Source: Micromonospora okii
Lineage (GTDB): Bacteria; Actinomycetota; Actinomycetes; Mycobacteriales; Micromonosporaceae
Assembly: GCF_020884795.1 (NCBI RefSeq)
Contig: NZ_BBZF01000020.1
Location: 1-40,332, forward strand
Direction of reading: 5' to 3'
Length of the DNA: 40,332 bases
Program-made: the position numbers and the translations under genes
In this document: positions 15,938 through 23,627 of the stretch, piece after piece
How the letters are laid out: each line of letters opens with the position of its first letter
Position numbering within the stretch: the first letter of the stretch is position 1
The notes under the pieces: generated by a model
The model's input: only the letters and a program-made list of their open reading frames with translations
Told to the model about the DNA's origin: nothing
Database searches by the model: none

Positions 15938-17101
15938 TCAGCCGCGCGCCGGGACGGACCGCTGGGCGAACGGGACGCCCGCCGGGGCGGCGGTTGGCTC
16001 GCCGTCGGGGTGCCGCCACAGGCCGCGCGAGCGCAGGATCGGCAGCACCCCCTCGCCGAACCAGTACGCCTCCTCCAGGTGCGGGTAGCCGGACAGGACG
16101 AACTCGTCGATGCCGAGCGCGTGGTACTCGGCGATCCGGTCGGCGACCTCGACGTGGCTGCCCACCAGGGCGGTGCCGGCCCCGCCCCGGACCAGCCCGA
16201 CGCCGGCCCACAGGTTGGGCGCGACCTCCAGGCCGTCCCGGGAGCCGCCGTGCAGCTCCAGCATCCGGCGCTGCCCCTCGGACTCGCTGCGCCGCAGCCC
16301 CTCCTGGACGGCCCGCACATCGGCCTCGTCGACCCCGGCGAGCAGCCGGTCGGCCTGCGCCCACGCCTGCTCGGCCGTGTCCCGGGCGACGACGTGCAGC
16401 CGGATGCCGAAGCGCGGCGTCCGGCCGACCCCGGCGGCGAGGGACCGGATGCCGTCCAGCTTGGCGGCCACCTGGGCGGGTGGCTCGCCCCAGGTCAGGT
16501 AGACGTCGGCGTGCCGGGCGGCGACCGGGCCGGCGGCGGCCGAGGAGCCGCCGAAGTAGACCGGCGGGACCGGGTCGGGGACCTCGGCCAGCCGGGCCGA
16601 CTCGACGCGCAGGTGCGCCCCGGCGTGGTCGACGGTCCCACCCCGCCACAGCGCCCGCACCACGTGCAGGAACTCGTCGGTGCGGGCGTAGCGGGCGTCC
16701 TTGTCGAGGAAGTCGCCGTAGGCGCGCTGCTCGGCGGACTCGCCGCCGGTGACGACGTTGAGCAGCAGCCGGCCCCGGGACAGCCGCTGGAAGGTGGACG
16801 CCATCTGTGCGGCGAGGGTCGGTGAGAGCAGCCCGGGGCGGAACGCGACGAGGAACTTCAGCCGCTCGGTGACCCCGGTGAGCATGGCGGTGGTCAGCCA
16901 GGCGTCCTCGCACCACGCGCCGGTCGGGGTGAGCGCGCCGACGAAGCCGAGCTGCTCGGCGGCGCGGGCGACCTGCCCGAGGTAGGCCACCGTGGCCGGT
17001 CGCGCCCCGCCGGCCGGCCCGGTCGGGGCGCCGTGGCCGCCGCCGATGATGTCCCGGCCGTCGCCGTTGGTGGGCAGGAACCAGTGGAAGGTGAGCGGCA
17101 T
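15938..17101 (-). CDS. ssuD: FMNH2-dependent alkanesulfonate monooxygenase
   Basis: A 387-residue member of the bacterial luciferase-like flavin monooxygenases, close to SsuD in length and motifs. It opens with FHWFLPTNGDGRDI, followed by VAYLGQVARAAEQLGFVGAL, TERLKFLVAFRPGLLSPTLA, RLLLNVVTGGES with AYGDFLDKDARYARTDEFL, and the C-terminal GIDEFVLSGYPHLEEAYWFG. It uses FMNH2 and O2 to release sulfite and an aldehyde from an alkanesulfonate in the cytoplasm. MsuD (methanesulfonate) and SfnG (dimethylsulfone) are close relatives and cannot be ruled out. ATG 17101 follows GAAGGAGCCCCG. It diverges from ssuA, and a 17-bp inverted repeat lies between them. No FMN reductase (SsuE) gene is in the window. 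Confidence 0.88.
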   Translation of the reverse strand: MPLTFHWFLPTNGDGRDIIGGGHGAPTGPAGGARPATVAYLGQVARAAEQLGFVGALTPTGAWCEDAWLTTAMLTGVTERLKFLVAFRPGLLSPTLAAQMASTFQRLSRGRLLLNVVTGGESAEQRAYGDFLDKDARYARTDEFLHVVRALWRGGTVDHAGAHLRVESARLAEVPDPVPPVYFGGSSAAAGPVAARHADVYLTWGEPPAQVAAKLDGIRSLAAGVGRTPRFGIRLHVVARDTAEQAWAQADRLLAGVDEADVRAVQEGLRRSESEGQRRMLELHGGSRDGLEVAPNLWAGVGLVRGGAGTALVGSHVEVADRIAEYHALGIDEFVLSGYPHLEEAYWFGEGVLPILRSRGLWRHPDGEPTAAPAGVPFAQRSVPARG

Positions 17102-17172
17102 CGGGGCTCCTTCGAAGGACGGGGGCGGCTTCTGATGGATGGGACGACCGCGCCGACAGGCTACCCATAAAA

Positions 17173-17189
17173 CCTATCGGTTTAGTAGG
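17173..17189. promoter_or_regulatory. Putative sulfur-regulon operator, ssuD/ssuA intergenic
   Basis: CCTAT-CGGTTTA-GTAGG is an inverted repeat of 5-bp arms with a 7-bp spacer and one mismatch. It sits in an AT-rich island (CATAAAACCTATCGGTTTAG) that otherwise looks like the divergent promoter. A site of the same 5-7-5 design with perfect arms occurs at 23628-23644 ahead of the YeiH operon. A nested AAACC-TATC-GGTTT palindrome is also present here. Confidence 0.55.
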
Positions 17190-17251
17190 CTGCTGTCGCC
17201 GCCGGAGCCGTCGTCGCGACGGGCCGGCACGCCCACCCGCGAGGAGCCCCC

Positions 17252-18238
17252 ATGCGTACCCCGTCGAAGGCCCGCCTCCCCCACCGACGCCGCCTCGGCG
17301 CGGCCCTGCTCGCCGCCGCGACGCTGCTCGCCGCCGGCGCGCTGGCCGGCTGCGGCGCGGACGACGCGGGCGCCGGCAGGGGCGACACGGCCGCCCTGCG
17401 CATCGGCTACCAGCGCTTCGGCGGCCTCAGCCTGGTCAAGGCCCGGGGCGCGGCCCCGGACGTCGAGTGGGCGCTGTTCGACAGCGGGCCCTCCCTGACA
17501 GAGGCACTCAAGGCCGGTTCCATCGACATCGGACAGACCGGCGAGGCCCCGCCGGTCTTCGCCGCCGCCGAGAAGATCCCCTTCGCCGTCGTCGGCGCCT
17601 CCGAGCCCGTGCCCAGGGGCGAGGCGGTGCTGGTCAAGGCGGACAGCCCGTACCGCAGCTTCGCCGACCTGAGGGGGAAGACCGTCGCCCTGAACAAGGG
17701 CTCCAACGTGCACTGGCTGCTGGTGAAGCTGCTGGAGGCCCACCGGATGACCCTCGCGGACATCCAGGTCAAGTACCTCAAGCCGGCCGAGGGGCGGCCC
17801 GCCTTCGACAACGGGCAGGTCGACGCCTGGATCATCTGGGACCCGTACTTCGCCCTGGCCGAGAAGCCCGGCGTGCGGGTGCTCGTCGACGCCACCGGCC
17901 TGACCTCCAACCGCGAGTACGTGCTGGCCTCCCCGGAGGCGCTCAAGACGAAGCCGGACGCGGTCCGCGCGTTCCTGTCCACGTACCGCACGGTCACCGA
18001 CTGGGGCATCGCGAACCCCGACGAGCGGGCCCGCGTCCTCGCCCCCGAGCTGAAGCTCGACGAGGAGACCACCCGCCGTGCCCTGGAACGCAGCGCCACG
18101 CCGCTCGCCCCGGTCACCCCGGCCGTCGGCGACGAACTCCAGGCCATCGCCGACGGCTTCACCGCCCACGAACTGGTCCCCGGGCCGGTGGACATCCGCT
18201 CCCGCGTCGACGACCGGTACTCGGCGGTGTTCGGATGA
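17252..18238 (+). CDS. ssuA: Aliphatic sulfonate ABC transporter, substrate-binding lipoprotein
   Basis: A 328-residue secreted lipoprotein. The signal peptide (LGAALLAAATLLAAGALAGC) ends in the lipobox LAGC. The mature protein has SsuA hallmarks: LRIGYQRFGGLSLVKARGAA, VEWALFDSGPSLTEALKAGS, IDIGQTGEAPPVFAAAEKIP, then VALNKGSNVHWLLVKLLEAH and DAWIIWDPYFALAEK. It captures sulfonates outside the membrane and passes them to SsuC. ATG 17252 follows GAGGAGCCCCC. The stop overlaps the ssuC start (ATGA). The divergent ssuD supports a sulfonate rather than taurine or nitrate ligand, though the exact compound is unknown. Confidence 0.9.
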   Translation: MRTPSKARLPHRRRLGAALLAAATLLAAGALAGCGADDAGAGRGDTAALRIGYQRFGGLSLVKARGAAPDVEWALFDSGPSLTEALKAGSIDIGQTGEAPPVFAAAEKIPFAVVGASEPVPRGEAVLVKADSPYRSFADLRGKTVALNKGSNVHWLLVKLLEAHRMTLADIQVKYLKPAEGRPAFDNGQVDAWIIWDPYFALAEKPGVRVLVDATGLTSNREYVLASPEALKTKPDAVRAFLSTYRTVTDWGIANPDERARVLAPELKLDEETTRRALERSATPLAPVTPAVGDELQAIADGFTAHELVPGPVDIRSRVDDRYSAVFG

Positions 18239-19071
18239 GCGGCACGGTGCTCGCCGAGGCGCCGGAGCGCGCCGCCGCGACCGCGCCCACCCCGCCCGGC
18301 CGGCGGGCCCGGCCCGCCCGGCGCTGGCGGCGGATCGTCAGCCCCGTCGCGCTGGTCGCCGCCTGGGAGGGCGCCGCCCGCGCCGGCCTGCTGCCGGCGG
18401 AGAAGCTGCCCGCGCCCAGCGACGTGCTGGCCGCCGGCGCGCGGCTCGCCCGCGACGGCACCCTCACCACCCACCTGCTCGACTCGCTCACCCGGGCCGC
18501 CGTCGGCCTGCTGATCGGCGGCGGGCTCGCCCTCGTCCTCGGCACGGTGGCCGGCCTGCTGCGCCTCGGCGACGACCTGGTCGACCCGCCCGTGCAGATG
18601 GCCCGGATGCTGCCCCACCTCGGCCTGGTCCCCCTGCTGATCATCTGGGTCGGCATCGGCGAGTCCCTCAAGGTGGCCCTGGTCGCGCTCGGCGCGTTCT
18701 TCCCCCTCTACTTCAACACCTACGCCGGCATCCGGGACATCGACGAGCGGCTGGTCGAGGCGGCCCGCGCCTGCGGGCTGGGCCACCTCGCCCGGCTGCG
18801 GCACGTCGTCGGCCCCGGCGCGCTGCCGTCACTCTTCCTCGGCCTGCGGCTGGCGATCGGGGCCGCGTGGCTGAGCCTCGTCGTCGGCGAGCAGGTCAAC
18901 GCCCAGACCGGCATCGGCTTCCTGATGATGGAGGCCCGCGAGTTCAGCCAGACCGACGTCGTGGTGCTCGGGCTCGTCGTCTACGCGCTACTCGGACTGA
19001 TTTCCGACCTTGCCCTCCGGCTCGCGGAGAGGAGGATGTTGACATGGCGACGCGGACTTCGCGCGACCTGA
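18235..19071 (+). CDS. ssuC: Aliphatic sulfonate ABC transporter permease
   Basis: A 278-residue inner-membrane permease from ATG 18235. A basic, Pro-rich N-terminal tail of about 35 residues precedes the first membrane segment (IVSPVALVAAWEGAARAGLL). Conserved SsuC/TauC stretches are PVQMARMLPHLGLVPLLIIW, GIGESLKVALVALGAFFPLY, FNTYAGIRDIDERLVEAARA (the ATPase-docking loop) and AAWLSLVVGEQVNAQTGIGF. It overlaps ssuA by 4 bp and ssuB by 28 bp, so the three are one translational unit. Confidence 0.93.
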   Translation: MSGTVLAEAPERAAATAPTPPGRRARPARRWRRIVSPVALVAAWEGAARAGLLPAEKLPAPSDVLAAGARLARDGTLTTHLLDSLTRAAVGLLIGGGLALVLGTVAGLLRLGDDLVDPPVQMARMLPHLGLVPLLIIWVGIGESLKVALVALGAFFPLYFNTYAGIRDIDERLVEAARACGLGHLARLRHVVGPGALPSLFLGLRLAIGAAWLSLVVGEQVNAQTGIGFLMMEAREFSQTDVVVLGLVVYALLGLISDLALRLAERRMLTWRRGLRAT

Positions 19072-19775
19072 CCGGCCCGCCGCCGGTGCTGACCGCGCGG
19101 GCGGTGCGCCGGTCGTTCGGGCCCGCCGCCGTGCTGGCCGGCGTCGACCTCGACGTCGCCCCCGGCGAGGTGGTCGCCCTGCTCGGCGGCAGCGGCTCCG
19201 GCAAGAGCACCCTGCTGCGCGTCCTCGCCGGCCTGGACCGGGAGGCCACGGGCGAGCGGGTCGTGCGCGGCACCGCCGCCGTCGTGTTCCAGGAGCACCG
19301 CCTGCTGCCGTGGAAGCGGGTGGCCGACAACGTGGCCCTCGGGCTGTCCGGGCCCGACGTCGCCGCCCGCGTCGACCGGGCGCTGGCCGAGGTCGGGCTC
19401 GCCGACCGGCGGCGGGCCTGGCCCGCCGAGCTCTCCGGCGGGCAGGCGCAGCGGGTGGCCGTCGCGCGGGCCCTGGTCCGCGAGCCCGACCTGCTGCTGC
19501 TCGACGAGCCGTTCGGCGCGCTCGACGCGCTCACCCGGCTGCGGATGCAGGGCCTGCTGCGCCGGCTGCGGGCCGAGCACGGCTTCGCCGCCCTGCTGGT
19601 CACCCACGACGTGGAGGAGGCGCTGCTCCTCGCCGACCGGGCGCTGGTCCTCGACGGCGGCACGATCGCCGAGGAGCTGCCCGTGCCGCTCGGCCCCACC
19701 CGCACCCCCGACGACCCGGCGTTCGGCGCGCTGCGCCGTCGCCTGCTCGACCGCCTCGGCGTACCCGCCCCGTGA
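19044..19775 (+). CDS. ssuB: Aliphatic sulfonate ABC transporter ATP-binding protein
   Basis: A 243-residue ATPase that drives sulfonate import. Walker A is GGSGSGKST in VVALLGGSGSGKSTLLRVLA, the Q-loop is VVFQEHRLLPWKRV (the LLPW form typical of SsuB/TauB/NrtD), the signature is ELSGGQAQRVAVARALV, Walker B is LLLLDEPFGALDALTRLRMQ, and the switch His is in LLVTHDVEEA. ATG 19044 is fixed by GGAGAGGAGG at 19026-19035, 8 bases upstream; this site lies inside the end of ssuC. The methanethiol oxidase gene follows after 16 bp. Confidence 0.94.
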   Translation: MATRTSRDLTGPPPVLTARAVRRSFGPAAVLAGVDLDVAPGEVVALLGGSGSGKSTLLRVLAGLDREATGERVVRGTAAVVFQEHRLLPWKRVADNVALGLSGPDVAARVDRALAEVGLADRRRAWPAELSGGQAQRVAVARALVREPDLLLLDEPFGALDALTRLRMQGLLRRLRAEHGFAALLVTHDVEEALLLADRALVLDGGTIAEELPVPLGPTRTPDDPAFGALRRRLLDRLGVPAP

Positions 19776-19791
19776 CCCCCTCGGAGACCAC

Positions 19792-21198
19792 ATGAGCCGC
19801 TGGACCCCCGACCCGACCTTCTACGCCTCCCCCCGCGAGGCCGTCGCCGCGCCGGCCGAGAAGCTGGCCTACGTGGCCGCGTTCGACCGCTCGGCGAGCC
19901 GGCCCGACGCCCTCGCGGTGCTCGACACCGACCCCGACTCCCCCGACTACGGGCGGGTCGTCGGCTGGACGGACCTGCCGCACACCGGCGACGAGCTGCA
20001 CCACTTCGGCTGGAACGCGTGCAGCAGCGCGCTCTGCCCCACCGCGCCGCACCCGCACGTCGAGCGCCGCTACCTGATCGTGCCCGGGCTGCGCTCGTCG
20101 CGGGTGCACGTCTACGACACCCAGCCCGACCCGCGCGCGCCGAAGCTGGTGAAGGTGATCGAGCCCGAGGAACTGGCCGAGAAGGCCGGCTACTCCCGCC
20201 CGCACACCGTGCACTGCGGGCCCGACGGCATCTACCTGTCCGCCCTCGGCGGGGCCGACGGCACCGACGGCCCCGGCGGCATCGCGATCCTCGACCACAC
20301 CACCTTCGAGGTGCGCGGGGCGTGGGAGGCCGACCGGGGCCCGCAGCGCCTCGCGTACGACTTCTGGTGGCACTACAACCACGACGTGCTGGTGACCAGC
20401 GAGTGGGGCACCCCGTCGATGGTCGAGGACGGCATCGTCGGCGAGCTGCTGCTCGGCCGGAAGTACGGCCACGCGATCCACTTCTGGGATCTGGCCAAGC
20501 GCCGGCACGTGCAGCGGGTCGACCTCGGCGACGCGTACCAGATGACCCTGGAGCTGCGCCCCGCGCACGACCCCACGAAGACGTACGGCTTCGTGGGCGT
20601 CGTGATCAGCGTCGAGGACCTGTCCGCCTCGATCTGGCTGTGGCACCGCGACGGCGACGCCTGGGCCGTGACCAAGGTGATCGACATCCCGGCCGAGCCC
20701 GCCGACCCGGCCGACCTGCCGGACCTGCTCAAGCCGTTCGGGGCGGTCCCGCCCCTGGTCACCGACATCGACCTGTCGGTGGACGACAAGTTCCTCTACG
20801 TCTCCTGCTGGGGCACCGGCGAGCTGCTCCAGTACGACGTCACCGACCCGTTCCACCCGGTGCGGACCGGCTCGGTGCGCCTCGGCGGGATCGTGCGGCG
20901 CACCCCCCACCCCGACTTCCCCGACGAGGCGCTGGCCGGCGGCCCGCAGATGGTCGAGATCAGCCGCGACGGTCGCCGGGTCTACGTGTCGAACTCCCTC
21001 TACGGCTCCTGGGACGACCAGTTCTACCCCGACGGCGTGGGCGCCTGGCTGGCCAAGCTGGACGTCGACACCGAGGCGGGCGGCCTCACCCCGGACCCGC
21101 GGTTCTTCCCGCGCGGCGAGGAGTTCCGGGGGCTGCGGGTGCACCAGACCCGGTTGCAGGGCGGCGACGCGTCCTCCGACTCGTACTGCTTCCCGTGA
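19792..21198 (+). CDS. mtoX: Methanethiol oxidase (selenium-binding protein family, SELENBP1/MtoX)
   Basis: A 468-residue protein, the full length usual for human SELENBP1 and bacterial MtoX. Family motifs are FYASPREAVAAPAEKLAYVA, DELHHFGWNACSSALC, KAGYSRPHTVHCGPDGIYLS, WHYNHDVLVTSEWGTPSMVE, GRKYGHAIHFWDLAKRRHVQ and the C-terminal HQTRLQGGDASSDSYCFP. The conserved His residues in HH, PHTVH and HYNH are the metal-ligand candidates. The enzyme oxidises methanethiol to formaldehyde, H2S and H2O2, and MtoX is copper-dependent. No signal peptide is visible, whereas the proteobacterial MtoX is periplasmic, so this one is probably cytoplasmic. It is co-transcribed with ssuABC, which ties it to sulfur scavenging, and its stop overlaps the next gene's GTG. 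Confidence 0.88.
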   Translation: MSRWTPDPTFYASPREAVAAPAEKLAYVAAFDRSASRPDALAVLDTDPDSPDYGRVVGWTDLPHTGDELHHFGWNACSSALCPTAPHPHVERRYLIVPGLRSSRVHVYDTQPDPRAPKLVKVIEPEELAEKAGYSRPHTVHCGPDGIYLSALGGADGTDGPGGIAILDHTTFEVRGAWEADRGPQRLAYDFWWHYNHDVLVTSEWGTPSMVEDGIVGELLLGRKYGHAIHFWDLAKRRHVQRVDLGDAYQMTLELRPAHDPTKTYGFVGVVISVEDLSASIWLWHRDGDAWAVTKVIDIPAEPADPADLPDLLKPFGAVPPLVTDIDLSVDDKFLYVSCWGTGELLQYDVTDPFHPVRTGSVRLGGIVRRTPHPDFPDEALAGGPQMVEISRDGRRVYVSNSLYGSWDDQFYPDGVGAWLAKLDVDTEAGGLTPDPRFFPRGEEFRGLRVHQTRLQGGDASSDSYCFP

Positions 21199-21830
21199 CC
21201 ACGACGACCTGGGTGGCACTGGTCGGGCTCGGCGCGTTCCACGGGCTGAACCCGGCCATGGGCTGGCTCTTCGCCGTGGCCCGGGGCTTGCAGGAGCGCA
21301 GCCGCCGGGTGCTGCTGGCGGCCCTGCCGCCGATCGCGCTCGGCCACCTCGCCTCGGTGGGGGTGGTGGCCGCCCTGGTCAGCGCCACCCGGTCGGTCGC
21401 GGCGAGCACCGCCGTGGCCGTGGCCGGCGGGGTGCTGCTCGTCGGGTTCGGGCTGTGGCGGCTGCTCTCCGAGCGGCACTTCCGCTGGGCCGGGATGCGG
21501 CTGTCGGCCGGGCAGCTCGCCGGCTGGTCGTTCCTGATGTCGTCGGCGCACGGCGCCGGGCTGATGCTGCTGCCGGTGCTGCTCGCCGACCCGGCCGGCG
21601 GGGACGGGCACGCCGGTCACCTGTCGGCCGCGCCGGTCGGGGCGCTGACCGGGCTGGCCGCTGCCGGGGTGCACACGGTGGCGATGCTCGGCGTGGCGCT
21701 GGCCGTCGCCCTGCTGGTCTACGAGGTGTTCGGCGTCGGCGTGCTGCGGCGGGCCTGGTTCAACGTGGACCGGCTCTGGGCGGGAGTGCTGGTGGCCGCC
21801 GGGGTGCTCACCCTGGTCGCGGCGGCCTGA
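21195..21830 (+). CDS. Polytopic membrane protein coupled to methanethiol oxidase
   Basis: A 211-residue protein from GTG 21195, overlapping the mtoX stop (GTGA). About six hydrophobic segments are seen, starting TTWVALVGLGAFHG and ending LWAGVLVAAGVLTLVAAA. Distinct motifs are HGLNPAMGWLFAVARGLQ in the first segment, ALGHLASVG, and SFLMSSAHGAGLMLLPVLLA; each has a His in or next to a membrane helix. A short His-containing loop (GGDGHAGHLSAAPVG) follows. The His-in-helix pattern recalls metal permeases of the NicO/UreH type, although it lacks their HX4D motif. Because MtoX needs copper, a role in metal supply is attractive but is an inference. The gene ends the operon at a strong bidirectional hairpin. 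Confidence 0.75.
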   Translation: MTTTTWVALVGLGAFHGLNPAMGWLFAVARGLQERSRRVLLAALPPIALGHLASVGVVAALVSATRSVAASTAVAVAGGVLLVGFGLWRLLSERHFRWAGMRLSAGQLAGWSFLMSSAHGAGLMLLPVLLADPAGGDGHAGHLSAAPVGALTGLAAAGVHTVAMLGVALAVALLVYEVFGVGVLRRAWFNVDRLWAGVLVAAGVLTLVAAA

Positions 21831-21856
21831 GCGGCCCATTGACGCCACCCTCCCGC

Positions 21857-21894
21857 GTGGGGCGGTGCGGGCCGCGCGGCCCGCACCGCCCCAC
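21857..21894. terminator. Perfect 38-bp palindrome, bidirectional terminator
   Basis: The two 19-bp halves are exact complements (left half GTGGGGCGGTGCGGGCCGC). It lies 26 bp after the stop of the membrane protein and 4 bp beyond the stop of the convergent YeiH gene, so it can end both transcripts. Confidence 0.85.
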
Positions 21895-21898
21895 CGGG

Positions 21899-23149
21899 TC
21901 AGGCGGTGACGTTGCGGAACAGGAGGGTGGCCAGGGCGAGGGCCAGCAGCAGGTTGAACACGGTGGCGCTGGCGAACACGGCGATCGGCCGCCAGCCGGC
22001 CTCGCGCAGCGACGCCACCCGCACCTCCAAACCGATGCTGACGAACGCCAGGATCAGGAACCACACGCGCAGGTCGTTGACGATCGCGATGGTCGCCTTC
22101 CCGTCCGCGCCTGCGGTGTCGAGGTACCAGGTGGCGATGACCGACGCGGCGACGAAGCCGAGGACGAACTTCGGGAAGCGCCGCCACAGCTCCCCCACGC
22201 CCGGGCGGGCCGCGCCGGGCCGGCGCTCGACCCGCAGGGTGAAGTACGCGGTGAGGGCGACCGCCACGATCCCCATCAGGGCGTTCTGGGTGACCTTGAC
22301 GATGCTGGCGATCTGGAGCGCCTCCTCGCCGGCGAGCGCTCCGGCGGCGGTGACGGCGGCGGTGGTGTCGATGTTGCCCCCGATCCACGCGCCCGCCACC
22401 TCGTTGGAGAGGCCGAGCACGTCGGCCAGCCAGGGCAGCAGGAAGATCGACGGCAGGGCGAAGAGAATGACCAGGCTGGCGGTGTAGGCCAGTTGCTCCC
22501 GGCGGGCCCGGACCGCGCCGGCGGCGGCGATCGCCGCGCTGACCCCGCAGATCGACACGGCCGACGCGAGCAGGGCGCGCAGCTTGTCCTCCAGCCCGAA
22601 CCGGCCGGCCAGCCACCAGGTGAACAGGAAGACGCCGCTGATCAGCAGGATCGCCTGCGCGATCGCCGGGCCGGCGGCGCTGCCGATGACCGCCAGGTTG
22701 ATCGAGGCGCCCAGCAGGACGAGCCCGGTCTTGATGAGGAACTCGGTGCGGAAGGCGGCGGCGAGCCGGTCGCGCCAGCCGAGCAGGGTGACCACGGCGT
22801 TGCCGAGAAGGCCGAGCAGGATCGCGTAGACCGGGTACTCGACGGCCTTCGCGACGTCCTCGAGGGCGGTCCCCTCGGCGAGGGCCGGCACCTGCTGTTC
22901 GAGGTAGCGGGTCAGTGCGGCCAGCGCGAGGAGCAGCAGGGCACCGAGACCGACCCAGGCCCACCGGACGCCGCGAGCCTCGGCCGGGTCGGCCGGGGCG
23001 ACGGGGACGTCGCGGCCGGCGGGGACGTCGCGGCCGGCGGGGACGTCGCGGTCGGCGGGAACGTCGCGGTCGGCGGGAACGTCGCGGCCGGCGGCGTCGG
23101 CCGGGCCGACCGGGGCGTCGGCTCCTGTCCGGGTGGTGTCCGCGCTCAT
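21899..23149 (-). CDS. YeiH-type putative sulfate exporter family transporter
   Basis: A 416-residue membrane protein of the family annotated as putative sulfate exporter (YeiH, PF03601). Characteristic stretches are YPVYAILLGLLGNAVVTLLG, FLIKTGLVLLGASINLAVIG, SAVSICGVSAAIAAAGAVRA, GAWIGGNIDTTAAVTAAGAL and SIVKVTQNALMGIVAVALTA, spread over about ten helices. Residues 20-50 are a hydrophilic tail made of five AGRDVP/ADRDVP repeats. The ATG overlaps the stop of a 46-aa membrane protein gene (TGATG), and a Cys-containing leader peptide lies further upstream. Next to the sulfonate operon, export of sulfite or sulfate released by SsuD is plausible, but transport has not been shown for the family in general. 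Confidence 0.88.
   Translation of the reverse strand: MSADTTRTGADAPVGPADAAGRDVPADRDVPADRDVPAGRDVPAGRDVPVAPADPAEARGVRWAWVGLGALLLLALAALTRYLEQQVPALAEGTALEDVAKAVEYPVYAILLGLLGNAVVTLLGWRDRLAAAFRTEFLIKTGLVLLGASINLAVIGSAAGPAIAQAILLISGVFLFTWWLAGRFGLEDKLRALLASAVSICGVSAAIAAAGAVRARREQLAYTASLVILFALPSIFLLPWLADVLGLSNEVAGAWIGGNIDTTAAVTAAGALAGEEALQIASIVKVTQNALMGIVAVALTAYFTLRVERRPGAARPGVGELWRRFPKFVLGFVAASVIATWYLDTAGADGKATIAIVNDLRVWFLILAFVSIGLEVRVASLREAGWRPIAVFASATVFNLLLALALATLLFRNVTA
23003..23092 (-). repeat. Five 18-bp tandem repeats in the YeiH N-terminus
   Basis: Units at 23003, 23021, 23039, 23057 and 23075 are 18 bp each and differ by one or two bases; they encode A-(G/D)-R-D-V-P. Length change would keep frame and only vary the cytoplasmic tail. 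Confidence 0.9.
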
Positions 23150-23289
23150 CAGGGCACCAGCCCGGCGGGGATCGCGCCGACGAGGACCAGGCCGAGCAGG
23201 AGCAGGCCGAGGAGGGTGGCCGCCCAGTCCTCGTTGAAGGCGAAGCGGGACGCGGCAGCCGTGGGGGGCGACTGTTCTTCGGTACTCAT
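23149..23289 (-). CDS. Small single-pass membrane protein (46 aa) upstream of YeiH
   Basis: ATG 23289 opens a 46-residue frame: a polar start (MSTEEQSPPTAAASRF), the segment AFNEDWAATLLGLLLLG, and one hydrophobic helix to the end (LVLVGAIPAGLVP). The ATG is preceded by CCGAAGGAACCCGA, a plausible ribosome-binding site. Its TGA overlaps the YeiH ATG, so translation of the two is coupled. It is too short for most gene finders. It may be a subunit or assembly partner of the transporter; no function is known to me. The FNEDW motif before the helix is the best handle for finding homologues. Confidence 0.8.
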   Translation of the reverse strand: MSTEEQSPPTAAASRFAFNEDWAATLLGLLLLGLVLVGAIPAGLVP

Positions 23290-23473
23290 TCGGGTTCCTT
23301 CGGTTGTCGTCGAGAGAGGTGAGGTGCCCGCTCGTGGAGGGGCTGCGCGGGCGGGCGCGGCGGCCGGGTCACCGGGGAAGGGTGGACGCCGGCCGGTGGA
23401 CGCGGACCGGGCGGCCCGGACCGGACCGGGGGGCGGAGGGACCGGGGTGGACGGACAGGCGCGGACGGCCCGG

Positions 23474-23500
23474 GGCGGGCGGCCACGACGGCCGGCCGCC
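23474..23500 (-). promoter_or_regulatory. Hairpin just after the leader peptide, possible attenuator
   Basis: GGCGGGCGGCC (23474-23484) pairs with GGCCGGCCGCC (23490-23500), 10 of 11 bases, with a 5-nt loop. In the transcript it forms about 20 nt after the leader-peptide stop and about 185 nt before the small membrane protein. It is suitably placed for attenuation governed by leader translation. Flanking sequence (23331-23520) is very GC-rich and could fold otherwise. Confidence 0.4.
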
Positions 23501-23520
23501 GGGAGACGGCGGGGCGCCGG

Positions 23521-23616
23521 TCAGCCGCGGGCGCGCCCCGGGCCGGTACAGAGCCCGGAGGCGACCCGCATCAGGTCGACGACCCGGCGGGAGACGAGTC
23601 GGAGACTGGTCCTCAC
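23521..23616 (-). CDS. Putative leader peptide (31 aa, Cys-containing) of the YeiH operon
   Basis: GTG 23616 opens a 31-residue frame: MRTSLRLVSRRVVDLMRVAS then GLCTGPGRARG. From memory, actinobacteria have a family of very short leader peptides with a core like R-R-x-V-D-L-x-R-V followed by Ser/Ala-x-x-Cys, found ahead of sulfur-assimilation genes and thought to sense cysteine supply. This frame fits that pattern (RRVVDLMRVASGLC). It begins 12 bp downstream of the 17-bp inverted repeat, and a strong hairpin follows its stop. Regulation by Cys-tRNA charging is inferred, not shown. Confidence 0.72.
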   Translation of the reverse strand: MRTSLRLVSRRVVDLMRVASGLCTGPGRARG

Positions 23617-23627
23617 GGGTCGAGTTT

